From BOKV01 sp049289295 (GTDB lineage: Bacteria; Pseudomonadota; Alphaproteobacteria; Rhizobiales; Rhizobiaceae), in contig JBATLL010000046.1 in the NCBI GenBank assembly GCA_049289295.1, positions 1 to 64,000 on the forward strand: a stretch of DNA of 64,000 nt, read 5' to 3'. Shown one piece after another: positions 18,425 through 25,654 of the stretch. Position 1 is the first letter of the stretch. Each line of letters begins with the position of its first letter. Under the pieces are notes generated by a model. That model ran no database searches and was not told where the DNA came from. It was given only the letters and a program-made list of their open reading frames with translations. The translations under genes and the position numbers were made by a program.

Positions 18425-19600
18425 TCAGGCCGCGAGATTTCGGGATGCAAGAACCGTTGAAAACGCCCAGTCCAACCAGGGCATCAGGGCTTCCAGATCG
18501 CTGATTTCCACCGTGGCACCAGTCCAGATGCGCAATCCGGGCGGAGCATCGCGATAGTGCCCGATATCGAAAGCGACGCCTTCCTTTTCGAGCAGAGCGA
18601 CAATTGCCTTGGCAAAATCGGCCTGTTCGAACTGCGGCAAGGCCGCCACGCCGGGATCGACTATCTGCAGGCAGACAGAAGTGGTAGACCGCGTCTGTGG
18701 CGCTGCCGCCAGGAAGCTTATCCAGTCACGGCCATCAACGAACCGCTCGATCACGGCGAGGTTCTCGTTCGCTCGCGCAATGAGTGCTTCAAGTCCGCCA
18801 ATCGAATCGGCCCAGTTCAACGCATCGAGATAGTCCTCGACACAAAGCATCGAGGGCGTGTTGATGGTCTCGCCCTTGAACAGGCCTTCAATAAGCTTGC
18901 CGTTCGATGTCATCCGGAAAATCTTCGGCATCGGCCAGGCCGGAACATGGGATTCAAGGCGCTCGACCGCACGTGGCGAAAGGACAAGCATGCCATGCGC
19001 CGCTTCACCGCCCAGGACCTTCTGCCAGGAAAAGGTAACGACATCGAGCTTTGCGAAATCCAGCGCCTGCGCGAAGGCAGCCGAAGTGGCGTCGCAAATT
19101 GTCAGTCCCTGGCGATCATGTGGAATGAAATCGGCATTGGGCACGCGAACGCCTGATGTCGTTCCGTTCCATGTAAAGACGACATCGCGGTTGAAATCCG
19201 CCTGAGACAAGTCAGGCAGCGCGCCATAGGGCGCTTCAAATGTGCGGACATCCTTCAGCTGAAGCTGTTTGACAACGTCATTGACCCAGCCAGCTCCGAA
19301 GCTTTCCCAGGCGAGCAGATCAACGCCGCGCGGCCCCAGCAGGGACCACAGTGCCATTTCGACAGCACCAGTGTCCGAGGCAGGCACGATTGCTATGCGG
19401 TGCGTTGATGGCACCTGCAACACCTTGCGCGTCAGTTCGATTGCTTGAAGGAGTTTTTCCTTGCCCGGCTTTGCCCGGTGCGACCTTCCAAGGTCGGCTC
19501 CGGCAAGCGCATCAAGCGTCCAGCCGGGACGTTTGGTGCAGGGGCCTGAGGAAAAACGGGGATTGGCCGGACGAAAGCCCGGCTTGGATAATGTGGTCAT
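18425..19600 (-). CDS. serC: Phosphoserine aminotransferase
   Basis: SerC is the PLP enzyme that converts phosphohydroxypyruvate to phosphoserine. The 391-residue protein belongs to the alphaproteobacterial subtype, shown by NPRFSSGPCTKRPGW at the N-terminus and the PLP lysine in TFSWQKVLGGEAAHGM. The start ATG at 19600 stands immediately after the base of a leader hairpin that encloses its ribosome site. It is first in the operon with serA, so both early serine-pathway steps share one transcript and leader. Confidence 0.96.
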   Translation of the reverse strand: MTTLSKPGFRPANPRFSSGPCTKRPGWTLDALAGADLGRSHRAKPGKEKLLQAIELTRKVLQVPSTHRIAIVPASDTGAVEMALWSLLGPRGVDLLAWESFGAGWVNDVVKQLQLKDVRTFEAPYGALPDLSQADFNRDVVFTWNGTTSGVRVPNADFIPHDRQGLTICDATSAAFAQALDFAKLDVVTFSWQKVLGGEAAHGMLVLSPRAVERLESHVPAWPMPKIFRMTSNGKLIEGLFKGETINTPSMLCVEDYLDALNWADSIGGLEALIARANENLAVIERFVDGRDWISFLAAAPQTRSTTSVCLQIVDPGVAALPQFEQADFAKAIVALLEKEGVAFDIGHYRDAPPGLRIWTGATVEISDLEALMPWLDWAFSTVLASRNLAA

Positions 19601-19650
19601 CTTGTTCTACCCTTCCAGATAGCAAGCCCCTCGTTGGGGAGGGGTGGCCC
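19601..19650 (-). promoter_or_regulatory. Structured serC leader (candidate serC RNA motif)
   Basis: On the minus strand two hairpins fill the short 5' leader. Hairpin 1 pairs CCCCT with AGGGG (arms 19640-19644 and 19627-19631). Hairpin 2 (19626 to 19601) pairs CTTG with CAAG and CTATC with GGTAG, with a GGAAG ribosome site in the loop and the ATG directly after the stem. A compact conserved RNA upstream of serC, the serC motif, has been described by comparative genomics in alphaproteobacteria; position and shape fit, but I could not align it to the published consensus. Confidence 0.65.
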
Positions 19651-19657
19651 ACTGCGG

Positions 19658-19686
19658 GCAATAAGATCAGCCACCTTTCCAGTCAA
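19658..19686 (-). promoter_or_regulatory. Predicted sigma-70 promoter of serC-serA
   Basis: On the minus strand TTGACT (19686-19681) and TATTGC (19663-19658) are separated by exactly 17 bp. Transcription would start near 19651, which places the two leader hairpins at the very 5' end of the mRNA. The promoter lies between the terminator of the upstream beta-barrel gene and serC. Confidence 0.65.
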
Positions 19687-19741
19687 GGACATTATTTGGC
19701 AAAAGCGACATTTTCTGCGCGCCATGCGTCATTGCGCCACG

Positions 19742-19779
19742 CAAAAACAGGTGGCGGATTTCGCATCCGCCACCTGTTC
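19742..19779 (-). terminator. Rho-independent terminator of the beta-barrel gene
   Basis: A long perfect stem AACAGGTGGCGGA / TCCGCCACCTGTT (19746-19778) is followed, in the minus direction, by TTTTTGCG. It lies 28 bp past the stop of the minus-strand outer-membrane gene and upstream of the serC promoter. Confidence 0.9.
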
Positions 19780-19806
19780 CCGGTCTTCCATGCTTGGAGG
19801 TCAGGA

Positions 19807-20625
19807 CTACCAGATCTCGTATCGCAAGCCCATGCGAACCTCGTGCAGGTTGAGCGCACCGATTTCGACTGCTTCGCCAGAATCAAAGCCGATGTCAGCT
19901 GCCCTTGAATATTTGTAACCCACATCAACCGTGACACGGTCGCTGACGCGGTAGTCGGCACCAAGCATGATCGAACCGACAAACAGGTAAGAGCGATCAT
20001 GGCCCGTGGTGGCAGCGCCGGATTGCCAGACTTCAACACCAGCTCCCCCGGAATGAGTGGCAAACGCGCAATCCTCACCCGGATCGAGCTGGCAGTAGTC
20101 GAAGTAACCGAAATTGTCCCATGAAACGGAAGCAAGGCCGACCCCGGCACCGGCATATGGCCGGATCCTGTTCCATTCGCCCAGCGTCACATAGGCATTT
20201 GCCTGAACGCTGGTCACATCGATCGTTCCCCAGCTTTCGGTGAGGCAATCTCCGGTAAACCCGCCGCCGCACGGTGTCAGCGGTGAAATCGCATAATGAT
20301 TGAAGCCAGGCGTGTGTGACACCGTCACATCTGCCCTGAACCGGTCATTGAAGATATGGCCGAAGCCCAGATTGAAGGACAGATCATCCCCAAGATGCTG
20401 CTGCGTCATGTCGTTGCTGCCACCAGCCGCATAATCCAGGGTTCCGCTGCCATGATAGGTTCCGATATCGCCGCGCAGATACCAGCCACTGCCGAATTCC
20501 ACCGGCGTGGTTACGCCCGCCTGCTCCCTGATCTCGCTGTCGAGATCTGCCGCCAGACCAACTGACGGCATGCAAATCGCCAGGCTCGCCAGAAGATTGA
20601 CTAGATTTTTCTTGATTGATGGCAT
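19807..20625 (-). CDS. Outer-membrane beta-barrel protein, Omp25/Omp31-like
   Basis: The 272-residue protein has a signal peptide cleaved near GLAADLD and alternating aromatic/polar beta strands typical of eight-stranded barrels: GSGWYLRGDIGTYHGSG, NLGFGHIFNDRFRADVTV, NAYVTLGEWNRIRPYAGAGVG and the terminal EVRMGLRYEIW with a C-terminal aromatic residue. Such proteins are major surface proteins in rhizobia and Brucella. It carries four cysteines in predicted extracellular loops (PCGGGFTGDC, YCQLDPGEDC), unusual for barrels and perhaps disulfide-bonded. The neighbouring paralogue shares length, the WYLRGDIG motif and layout. Confidence 0.85.
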   Translation of the reverse strand: MPSIKKNLVNLLASLAICMPSVGLAADLDSEIREQAGVTTPVEFGSGWYLRGDIGTYHGSGTLDYAAGGSNDMTQQHLGDDLSFNLGFGHIFNDRFRADVTVSHTPGFNHYAISPLTPCGGGFTGDCLTESWGTIDVTSVQANAYVTLGEWNRIRPYAGAGVGLASVSWDNFGYFDYCQLDPGEDCAFATHSGGAGVEVWQSGAATTGHDRSYLFVGSIMLGADYRVSDRVTVDVGYKYSRAADIGFDSGEAVEIGALNLHEVRMGLRYEIW

Positions 20626-20686
20626 GTGGGTTCAGCCCCCTGAACGCGCCGGACCAATTCCGGCCTACTCGGATACCAGGTTGAGC

Positions 20687-20716
20687 GCGCTCCCCCGCGA
20701 TTGGGCGGGAGAGCGC
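20687..20716 (-). terminator. Hairpin downstream of the second beta-barrel gene (weak terminator)
   Basis: Arms GCGCTCCCC (20687-20695) and GGGAGAGCGC (20707-20716), with one bulge, form a GC-rich hairpin 8 bp after the stop of the minus-strand gene. There is no T run, so it may only stabilise the 3' end or end transcription inefficiently, allowing read-through into the next paralogue. Confidence 0.45.
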
Positions 20717-20723
20717 TTCATTG

Positions 20724-21539
20724 TCAGTTGAAGGTGTAGCGAAGGCCTGCCTTCACGGCGTGGATCTTGATATCGCCGTGATAGCCCTGCGTGCCCAGAT
20801 CGCCAGATGTGGCGCCGAAGCCGAACATTTCGCCGCCCGAAACATGCGTGAAGCTGTAGCCCGCGTCGAGTTTCAGGTTGGACGTCAGATCATAGGATGC
20901 ACCGGCATGCAGCGCGTAAGCGAAGCGCCAGCCATTGCGTTCGCCATGCGTATCGGAGGCGAATACTGCGGCGGCCGGGCCGCTGACCTGGAATTCCTCG
21001 TTGATGAGGCGACCCCAGTGAGTATGCGCGCCACCGATACCAAAGCCGGCATATGGTGTGAAGCCCGAGTAATTACCGAGATCGAAGTAGGCGTTCGCCA
21101 TCAGCGTCGTCAGTGCCAGCGAGGAATTGTCGCTGTACGAGCAGACCGCGCCGACAGTACCGTCGGAACAGGCCACGTTCTGTGCTGAGGATCCGGTAAA
21201 GTCGGAATCGAAGTAATGGTCGACGGTCCAGTCGACGCGGAACCAGTTGTTGACCTGGTAACCGATACCACCGCCCACCATCCACGTTTCATCAAGGTCA
21301 TAGGCTTCGAAATTCGCAAGCAGCGGATTGGGTACCGCACCCTGATAATATTCAACGCCATCAACCGCGAGATGCGCATAGCCAATGTCTCCGCGAAGAT
21401 ACCAGCCACCTGCTGGCGGAACGCTGACTTCTGGCGGAGCCTCGTAGATCGGCGGCTCGATGATATCCGCTGCAAGAACGCCAGACGCCGATGCGGCGAC
21501 CATTGCTGCAGCGAGCGTAAACTTCCTGAAGCTTCCCAT
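20724..21539 (-). CDS. Outer-membrane beta-barrel protein, Omp25-like
   Basis: This 271-residue paralogue of the adjacent protein has a signal peptide (AAAMVAASASGVLA-ADI), a short proline-rich linker, and barrel strands starting at GGWYLRGDIGYAHLAV and ending AVKAGLRYTFN with a C-terminal asparagine after Phe. It also has a loop cysteine pair (NVACSDGTVGAVCSY). The ATG at 21539 follows a GAGGAAG ribosome site; longer frames run into the AT-rich promoter block. That block holds seven TTAA elements including a CtrA-type site, so cell-cycle control is plausible, as shown for omp25 in Brucella. Confidence 0.87.
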   Translation of the reverse strand: MGSFRKFTLAAAMVAASASGVLAADIIEPPIYEAPPEVSVPPAGGWYLRGDIGYAHLAVDGVEYYQGAVPNPLLANFEAYDLDETWMVGGGIGYQVNNWFRVDWTVDHYFDSDFTGSSAQNVACSDGTVGAVCSYSDNSSLALTTLMANAYFDLGNYSGFTPYAGFGIGGAHTHWGRLINEEFQVSGPAAAVFASDTHGERNGWRFAYALHAGASYDLTSNLKLDAGYSFTHVSGGEMFGFGATSGDLGTQGYHGDIKIHAVKAGLRYTFN

Positions 21540-21613
21540 GATGACTTCCTTCCTCTGCACGCCCGAACCACGGGCAATTCGAATTGGTTGGAACGGATAG
21601 TTACAGGGAAAGG

Positions 21614-21691
21614 TTAAGGTGCGATTAACTGTAATTCTTAAGGTTAACAAAATTGGTTAACAAAAATTAACCGAAGTAAATACACTATTAA
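21614..21691 (-). promoter_or_regulatory. TTAA-rich promoter block with a CtrA-type site
   Basis: Within 78 bp of strikingly AT-rich DNA there are seven TTAA tetramers, at 21614, 21625, 21638, 21644, 21657, 21667 and 21688. The first two are spaced exactly as TTAA-N7-TTAA, the consensus of the cell-cycle regulator CtrA; two further pairs have 9-bp spacing and may be half-sites. The block lies 75-150 bp before the Omp25-like start codon. CtrA is known to control omp25 in Brucella. The spacing is seen in the sequence; the binding is inferred. Confidence 0.6.
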
Positions 21692-21736
21692 TTACTTTTG
21701 TAGTTGCAACTATTTGGGATGCAATTTGCAGTCGCG

Positions 21737-23083
21737 TCAGTTGGCGGACTTGGCCACTGCGCCTGCAATATCCTGAACGATTCCGCCGATCAGCGCTTCA
21801 TCGTCACCTTCAGCCATGATGCGGATCAGGGGTTCTGTGCCTGAAGGCCTGATCACCAGCCTGCCTGCCTTGCCAAGCCTGCCCTGGCCTTCCTCGATAG
21901 CCTGGAGCACTTCCTTGTTATCGAGCGGCATGCCGTTTGAATAGCGCACATTCTTGAGCACCTGCGGTACCGGTTCGAACCGCCTGCATACCTCGCTCAC
22001 GGGCCGATCAAGGCTCCGCACAACGGCCAGAACCTGCAGGGCTGCGATGAGCCCGTCTCCCGTCGTCGAGAAATCTGAAAGCACGACATGCCCGGACTGT
22101 TCGCCGCCGACATTGAAGCCATGCTCGCGCATGTGCTCCACGACATAGCGGTCACCAACCTTGGTACGCGCCATCTGGAGTCCCTTGCCATTGAGGAAAC
22201 GCTCAAGTCCCAGATTTGACATGATGGTCGCCACCACCCCACCGCCGGAAAGCCTTCCCGTGGAATGCCAGTATTCGGAAATGACAGCCATGATCTGGTC
22301 GCCATCAATGGCATTGGCGTTTTCATCGACAACGATGACCCGGTCCGCATCGCCATCAAGCGCAATGCCGATATCGGCGCGCGTCTCGTGCACCTTGCGC
22401 TTCAGCAACGCCGTATCAGTGGAGCCGCAATCCGCATTGATGTTGGTGCCATTGGGTTCAGCGCCAATGGTGATGACTTCCGCGCCCAATTCCCACAGGG
22501 CCTCTGGTGCAACCTTGTAGGCTGCACCATTGGCGCAATCCACGACGATACGGATGCCTTCGAGGGATATCTCCCGCGGCAAGGTGCGCTTGGCAAATTC
22601 GATGTAGCGGTCCCGCACGCCATCGACGCGTGTTGCACGCCCGATCGCCGAGGAATCAGCCATCTCGCGCGACAGGTCGCGATCCATGAGTTCTTCGATC
22701 TGAAGCTCGATCTCGTCTGAAAGCTTGTAGCCATCGGGTCCGAACAGCTTGATGCCATTGTCAGCAAATTCATTGTGGGACGCCGAAATCATCACTCCGA
22801 TGTCGCAGCGCAGTGAGCGCGTCAGCATCGCGACGGCAGGCGTGGGAACCGGTCCAAGCTGAAACACGTCCATTCCGGCAGCCGTGAACCCGGCAACAAG
22901 CGCGTTCTCGATCATGTAGCCGGACAGGCGCGTATCCTTGCCCACGACAACACGGTGGCGATGATCACCACGACGAAAGGCGACACCAGCCGCCATGCCG
23001 ACCTTCATTGCCACTTCAGCCGTCATTGGCGGCTTGTTTGCACGGCCGCGAATGCCGTCCGTCCCGAAATATTTTCTGCTCAT
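21737..23083 (-). CDS. glmM: Phosphoglucosamine mutase
   Basis: GlmM interconverts glucosamine-6-phosphate and glucosamine-1-phosphate on the way to UDP-GlcNAc for peptidoglycan and LPS. The 448-residue protein starts MSRKYFGTDGIRG, contains the phosphorylated active-site serine in MISASHNEFADNGIK, the metal-binding DGDADR loop and the C-terminal phosphate-binding RPSGTEPLIR. The ATG at 23083 is the standard family start; the longer frame upstream is not conserved sequence. In many rhizobia glmM follows ftsH directly; here a beta-helix/cytochrome pair lies between. Confidence 0.97.
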   Translation of the reverse strand: MSRKYFGTDGIRGRANKPPMTAEVAMKVGMAAGVAFRRGDHRHRVVVGKDTRLSGYMIENALVAGFTAAGMDVFQLGPVPTPAVAMLTRSLRCDIGVMISASHNEFADNGIKLFGPDGYKLSDEIELQIEELMDRDLSREMADSSAIGRATRVDGVRDRYIEFAKRTLPREISLEGIRIVVDCANGAAYKVAPEALWELGAEVITIGAEPNGTNINADCGSTDTALLKRKVHETRADIGIALDGDADRVIVVDENANAIDGDQIMAVISEYWHSTGRLSGGGVVATIMSNLGLERFLNGKGLQMARTKVGDRYVVEHMREHGFNVGGEQSGHVVLSDFSTTGDGLIAALQVLAVVRSLDRPVSEVCRRFEPVPQVLKNVRYSNGMPLDNKEVLQAIEEGQGRLGKAGRLVIRPSGTEPLIRIMAEGDDEALIGGIVQDIAGAVAKSAN

Positions 23084-23234
23084 CTGTCCCACATCCAGCC
23101 CGAAATGAAGCTCGTCCCCGGCCTCCAAGGCAGATCCTTGCCATATCCCGCGCCAATTGTGCGTAACTTTATGTAAGCTTGTGTTACAATTCCCTAAGGG
23201 CAGCCAGTGCTCGCAAGCCCTTCGCCGCCAATGC

Positions 23235-24287
23235 TTAATCAAGCGTCAATATCCACTCGCGCAGCAATTCAGTTGCCCTGTGATCTTTCAGCGTCCTGCC
23301 CAGTTCGGGCATCATCACGCCTGGTTCAGTGCTCGCAACCCTGTGATACAGGATCGAGGCTTCAGGATCGCCAGGCACGATGTCGAATTCCCACTCGCCC
23401 GCACCGCGCCCCGCTGCAACCGGCCTCTTGCCCACGCCAAGCGCAACGCGGTCCTTTTCGTCACTGGTCAGGAACAGCCCGGAATTGCTGGCCGGTCCCT
23501 CGCGACGGTGGCAATGGGCACAATTCACGTCAAGCCAGGTTCGCGCGCGCGCATCGATCCCGGCATTGCTGTCGAGCCAGTCCGTTGCCTTCGGCCAGGC
23601 GGCAGGATCAGGCGCATCCTCGATCATTCCTGCCCTGATCCAGTGCTCCGCCTGTCCAACGGGACCTGCACCATAATCTGTCTGGCGATTGAGATTCCTT
23701 GCCTTCGGGCCAATGGGCGTAACCGCCCCGTTGAGCGCATGGCAACCCTTGCACTGATTCTTGTTGGGAACCGCATATTCAAAGCTTGTCTCCACGCCCT
23801 CGCCGTCGATGAATTGAACAGGCAGGCGCTTTCCGGCCACTTTCAGCTCGGCGTCGCTGAGATCCGCGTTCCAGACATAGGCAAGTGCCAGCCAGCCATC
23901 CTGCCTGTGCAGCAACAGGCGAGTCTCCACTGGCCGCACATTCTTCTCAGGTTTGCGAAAGTCTGCAGGATAGGCAAAGGTCTTGAGGAGCACGGACCCT
24001 ACGGGAAAATCCACAACTTCCTCAGCCACGTAGCCAGCCTTTTCACCTTCTGGCAGGAGCACATGGCGATACTTGAGCGCGTAGTCGGTAAAAAGCGGCG
24101 TTACAAGTTCGTATGGCACAAGCTCCCTGGCTGGATTACCGATTCCCTCGCCCGAGAAGAAGCCATATTCGGAGAGAAGTTTTGGCGGATCGCCCTCCAG
24201 GATCAGGCCCCGCTCCAGAGCATTGCCCGTTGCAGTGCCCACCAGGAGCAACAGCAACAGGCCCAATGAACGGACGATGAGCGCCAT
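23235..24287 (-). CDS. SO2930-family diheme c-type cytochrome
   Basis: The 350-residue exported protein has a signal peptide (GLLLLLLVGTATGNA) and two heme c motifs, CKGCH near residue 180 and CAHCH near residue 257, along with YGFFSG, FTDYALKYRHV and the C-terminal DPEASILYHRVAS segment. This matches the family defined as TIGR03806 (SO2930/HNE_0200), periplasmic diheme proteins of unknown role that are regularly encoded next to a TIGR03805 beta-helix protein, exactly as here. It starts 3 bp after the stop of that gene, so the two are surely cotranscribed. Confidence 0.87.
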   Translation of the reverse strand: MALIVRSLGLLLLLLVGTATGNALERGLILEGDPPKLLSEYGFFSGEGIGNPARELVPYELVTPLFTDYALKYRHVLLPEGEKAGYVAEEVVDFPVGSVLLKTFAYPADFRKPEKNVRPVETRLLLHRQDGWLALAYVWNADLSDAELKVAGKRLPVQFIDGEGVETSFEYAVPNKNQCKGCHALNGAVTPIGPKARNLNRQTDYGAGPVGQAEHWIRAGMIEDAPDPAAWPKATDWLDSNAGIDARARTWLDVNCAHCHRREGPASNSGLFLTSDEKDRVALGVGKRPVAAGRGAGEWEFDIVPGDPEASILYHRVASTEPGVMMPELGRTLKDHRATELLREWILTLD

Positions 24288-24290
24288 CTG

Positions 24291-25517
24291 TTACGCACCG
24301 CCGTCCTGTGGCAGCTTCACGGCGGCTGGTTCAGGCAGGCTTCCGGCATGATCACCCGCTTTGCGACCCGGCGAAACACTCCACGGCAGCAGCATCTGTG
24401 AGATCATCTTGAGGTTCACGAAAGTCGTGTCCTCAGCCTCCTTGATATAGACCTTGTTTTCTGGATTGACCCAGGTGAACCATTCGGGGATCCGTGTGAC
24501 CCCATCCCACACGATATCGGGAACCGGTGTTCCCGATATATCCGAAATGAGCTTGCCAACTTCACCGACCGGCGCGTCGCCTCCCTCGCCATAGACATTG
24601 TCATGGATGTAAACGCCACGCGGGACGAACATGTACTGGTCATCCTTGTAGTCGTTTGGATAGGCGGCAATCAGGACATGGGCTGTGCCGTTTCCCGAAA
24701 GCCGGTTGCCAAACACATGCACATTGCGGTTCGCCATGACCATGATGCCCATGCCGCGCGGCACCATGGCAACGGTATTGCCTGCCGGCGCGAAATTGTC
24801 CGTATCATTGTCGACCACGTCATTGTCGAAAACACGAATATCGTGCCCGTCCTGCTTTGGCAGGTTCGGCAGATCGAAGACAAGAATGCCGCCTGAATTG
24901 TGCGTTGCCATGTTGCCATGTACATCGGCATAGAATGAATTTTCGATTTCGATCCCCGCAACATTGTACTGGGCGTGATTGTTGCGAACCACGATCTGTT
25001 CGCTCTGGCCCACATAGATGCCAGCGTCCGAAGCGCCCGAAACGAAGCAGTTCTCAATCAGCACGTTCCTGGAGGAAACCGGGTAGATTCCATATGCGCC
25101 ATTCTCGGCCTTTGGACCACCTTTCCATTCCACGCGCAGATTGCGGAACGTGATCTGGTCGGAATCCTTCGACTTGATGCCGTCGCCGCGCGAATCTTCT
25201 ACCGCAAAGCCATCGAGCACCACCCGGTCAGATGTAATGAGCAGACCCTCACCGCTACCCTTCTGTCCGACAAACGAAAGAACGCTGCTTTCGCGCCCGA
25301 TGCCGCGTATGGAGACATCGTCCACATCCAGCGAAAGCCCATCGGTGAGTTCATACTTTCCGATACCCAGCCAAACCGTGTCGCCGGGCTTTGCATTGAT
25401 CAGGGCTTCGGCAAGGCGCTCCTGCGCACCAAGGCCCGGAGGCACGGCAATGTCGGCGGCTTGCGCCGTTATTGTAGCGGACAGCGCAAGGCAGACGGCT
25501 AGCGGAATTGCTCGCAT
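24291..25517 (-). CDS. Exported parallel beta-helix repeat protein (TIGR03805-like)
   Basis: The 408-residue protein has a signal peptide (AVCLALSATITAQA-ADI) and a right-handed beta-helix built from PbH1-type rungs from about residue 65 to 290: GLLITSDRVVLDGFAVEDS, NVLIENCFVSGASDAGIYVG, IVVRNNHAQYNVAGIEIENS, DVHGNMATHNSGGILVFD. The fold is shared with polysaccharide lyases and epimerases, but the family partner is a diheme cytochrome, and no catalytic set is obvious. The ATG at 25517 gives a good signal peptide; longer starts do not. Together with the cytochrome it forms a conserved pair of unknown function. Confidence 0.87.
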   Translation of the reverse strand: MRAIPLAVCLALSATITAQAADIAVPPGLGAQERLAEALINAKPGDTVWLGIGKYELTDGLSLDVDDVSIRGIGRESSVLSFVGQKGSGEGLLITSDRVVLDGFAVEDSRGDGIKSKDSDQITFRNLRVEWKGGPKAENGAYGIYPVSSRNVLIENCFVSGASDAGIYVGQSEQIVVRNNHAQYNVAGIEIENSFYADVHGNMATHNSGGILVFDLPNLPKQDGHDIRVFDNDVVDNDTDNFAPAGNTVAMVPRGMGIMVMANRNVHVFGNRLSGNGTAHVLIAAYPNDYKDDQYMFVPRGVYIHDNVYGEGGDAPVGEVGKLISDISGTPVPDIVWDGVTRIPEWFTWVNPENKVYIKEAEDTTFVNLKMISQMLLPWSVSPGRKAGDHAGSLPEPAAVKLPQDGGA

Positions 25518-25601
25518 TTGATATCTCCGACTTTGTTTCCTCCACTCTAGCCGGTTTCCTGCAGGCATGAAATCTCCCAATGGGATTCCTTCCTGAAGAA
25601 A

Positions 25602-25632
25602 AGAAAAACCCGGCACTGGAGGCCGGGTTTCC
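25602..25632 (-). terminator. Rho-independent terminator of ftsH
   Basis: The stem AAACCCGGC / GCCGGGTTT (25606-25630, loop around ACTGGAG) is followed in the minus direction by TTTTTCTTTTC. It lies 25 bp past the ftsH stop and separates ftsH from the beta-helix/cytochrome pair, which must therefore have its own promoter in 25518-25600. Confidence 0.9.
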
Positions 25633-25654
25633 ATTCTTGCGTTTGTTGAAGCGA

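Noticed and set aside
23157..24269. Long open frame of 370 codons antisense to the diheme cytochrome gene
   Set aside because: The opposite strand carries two CXXCH motifs, a signal peptide and family features, whereas this frame has none.
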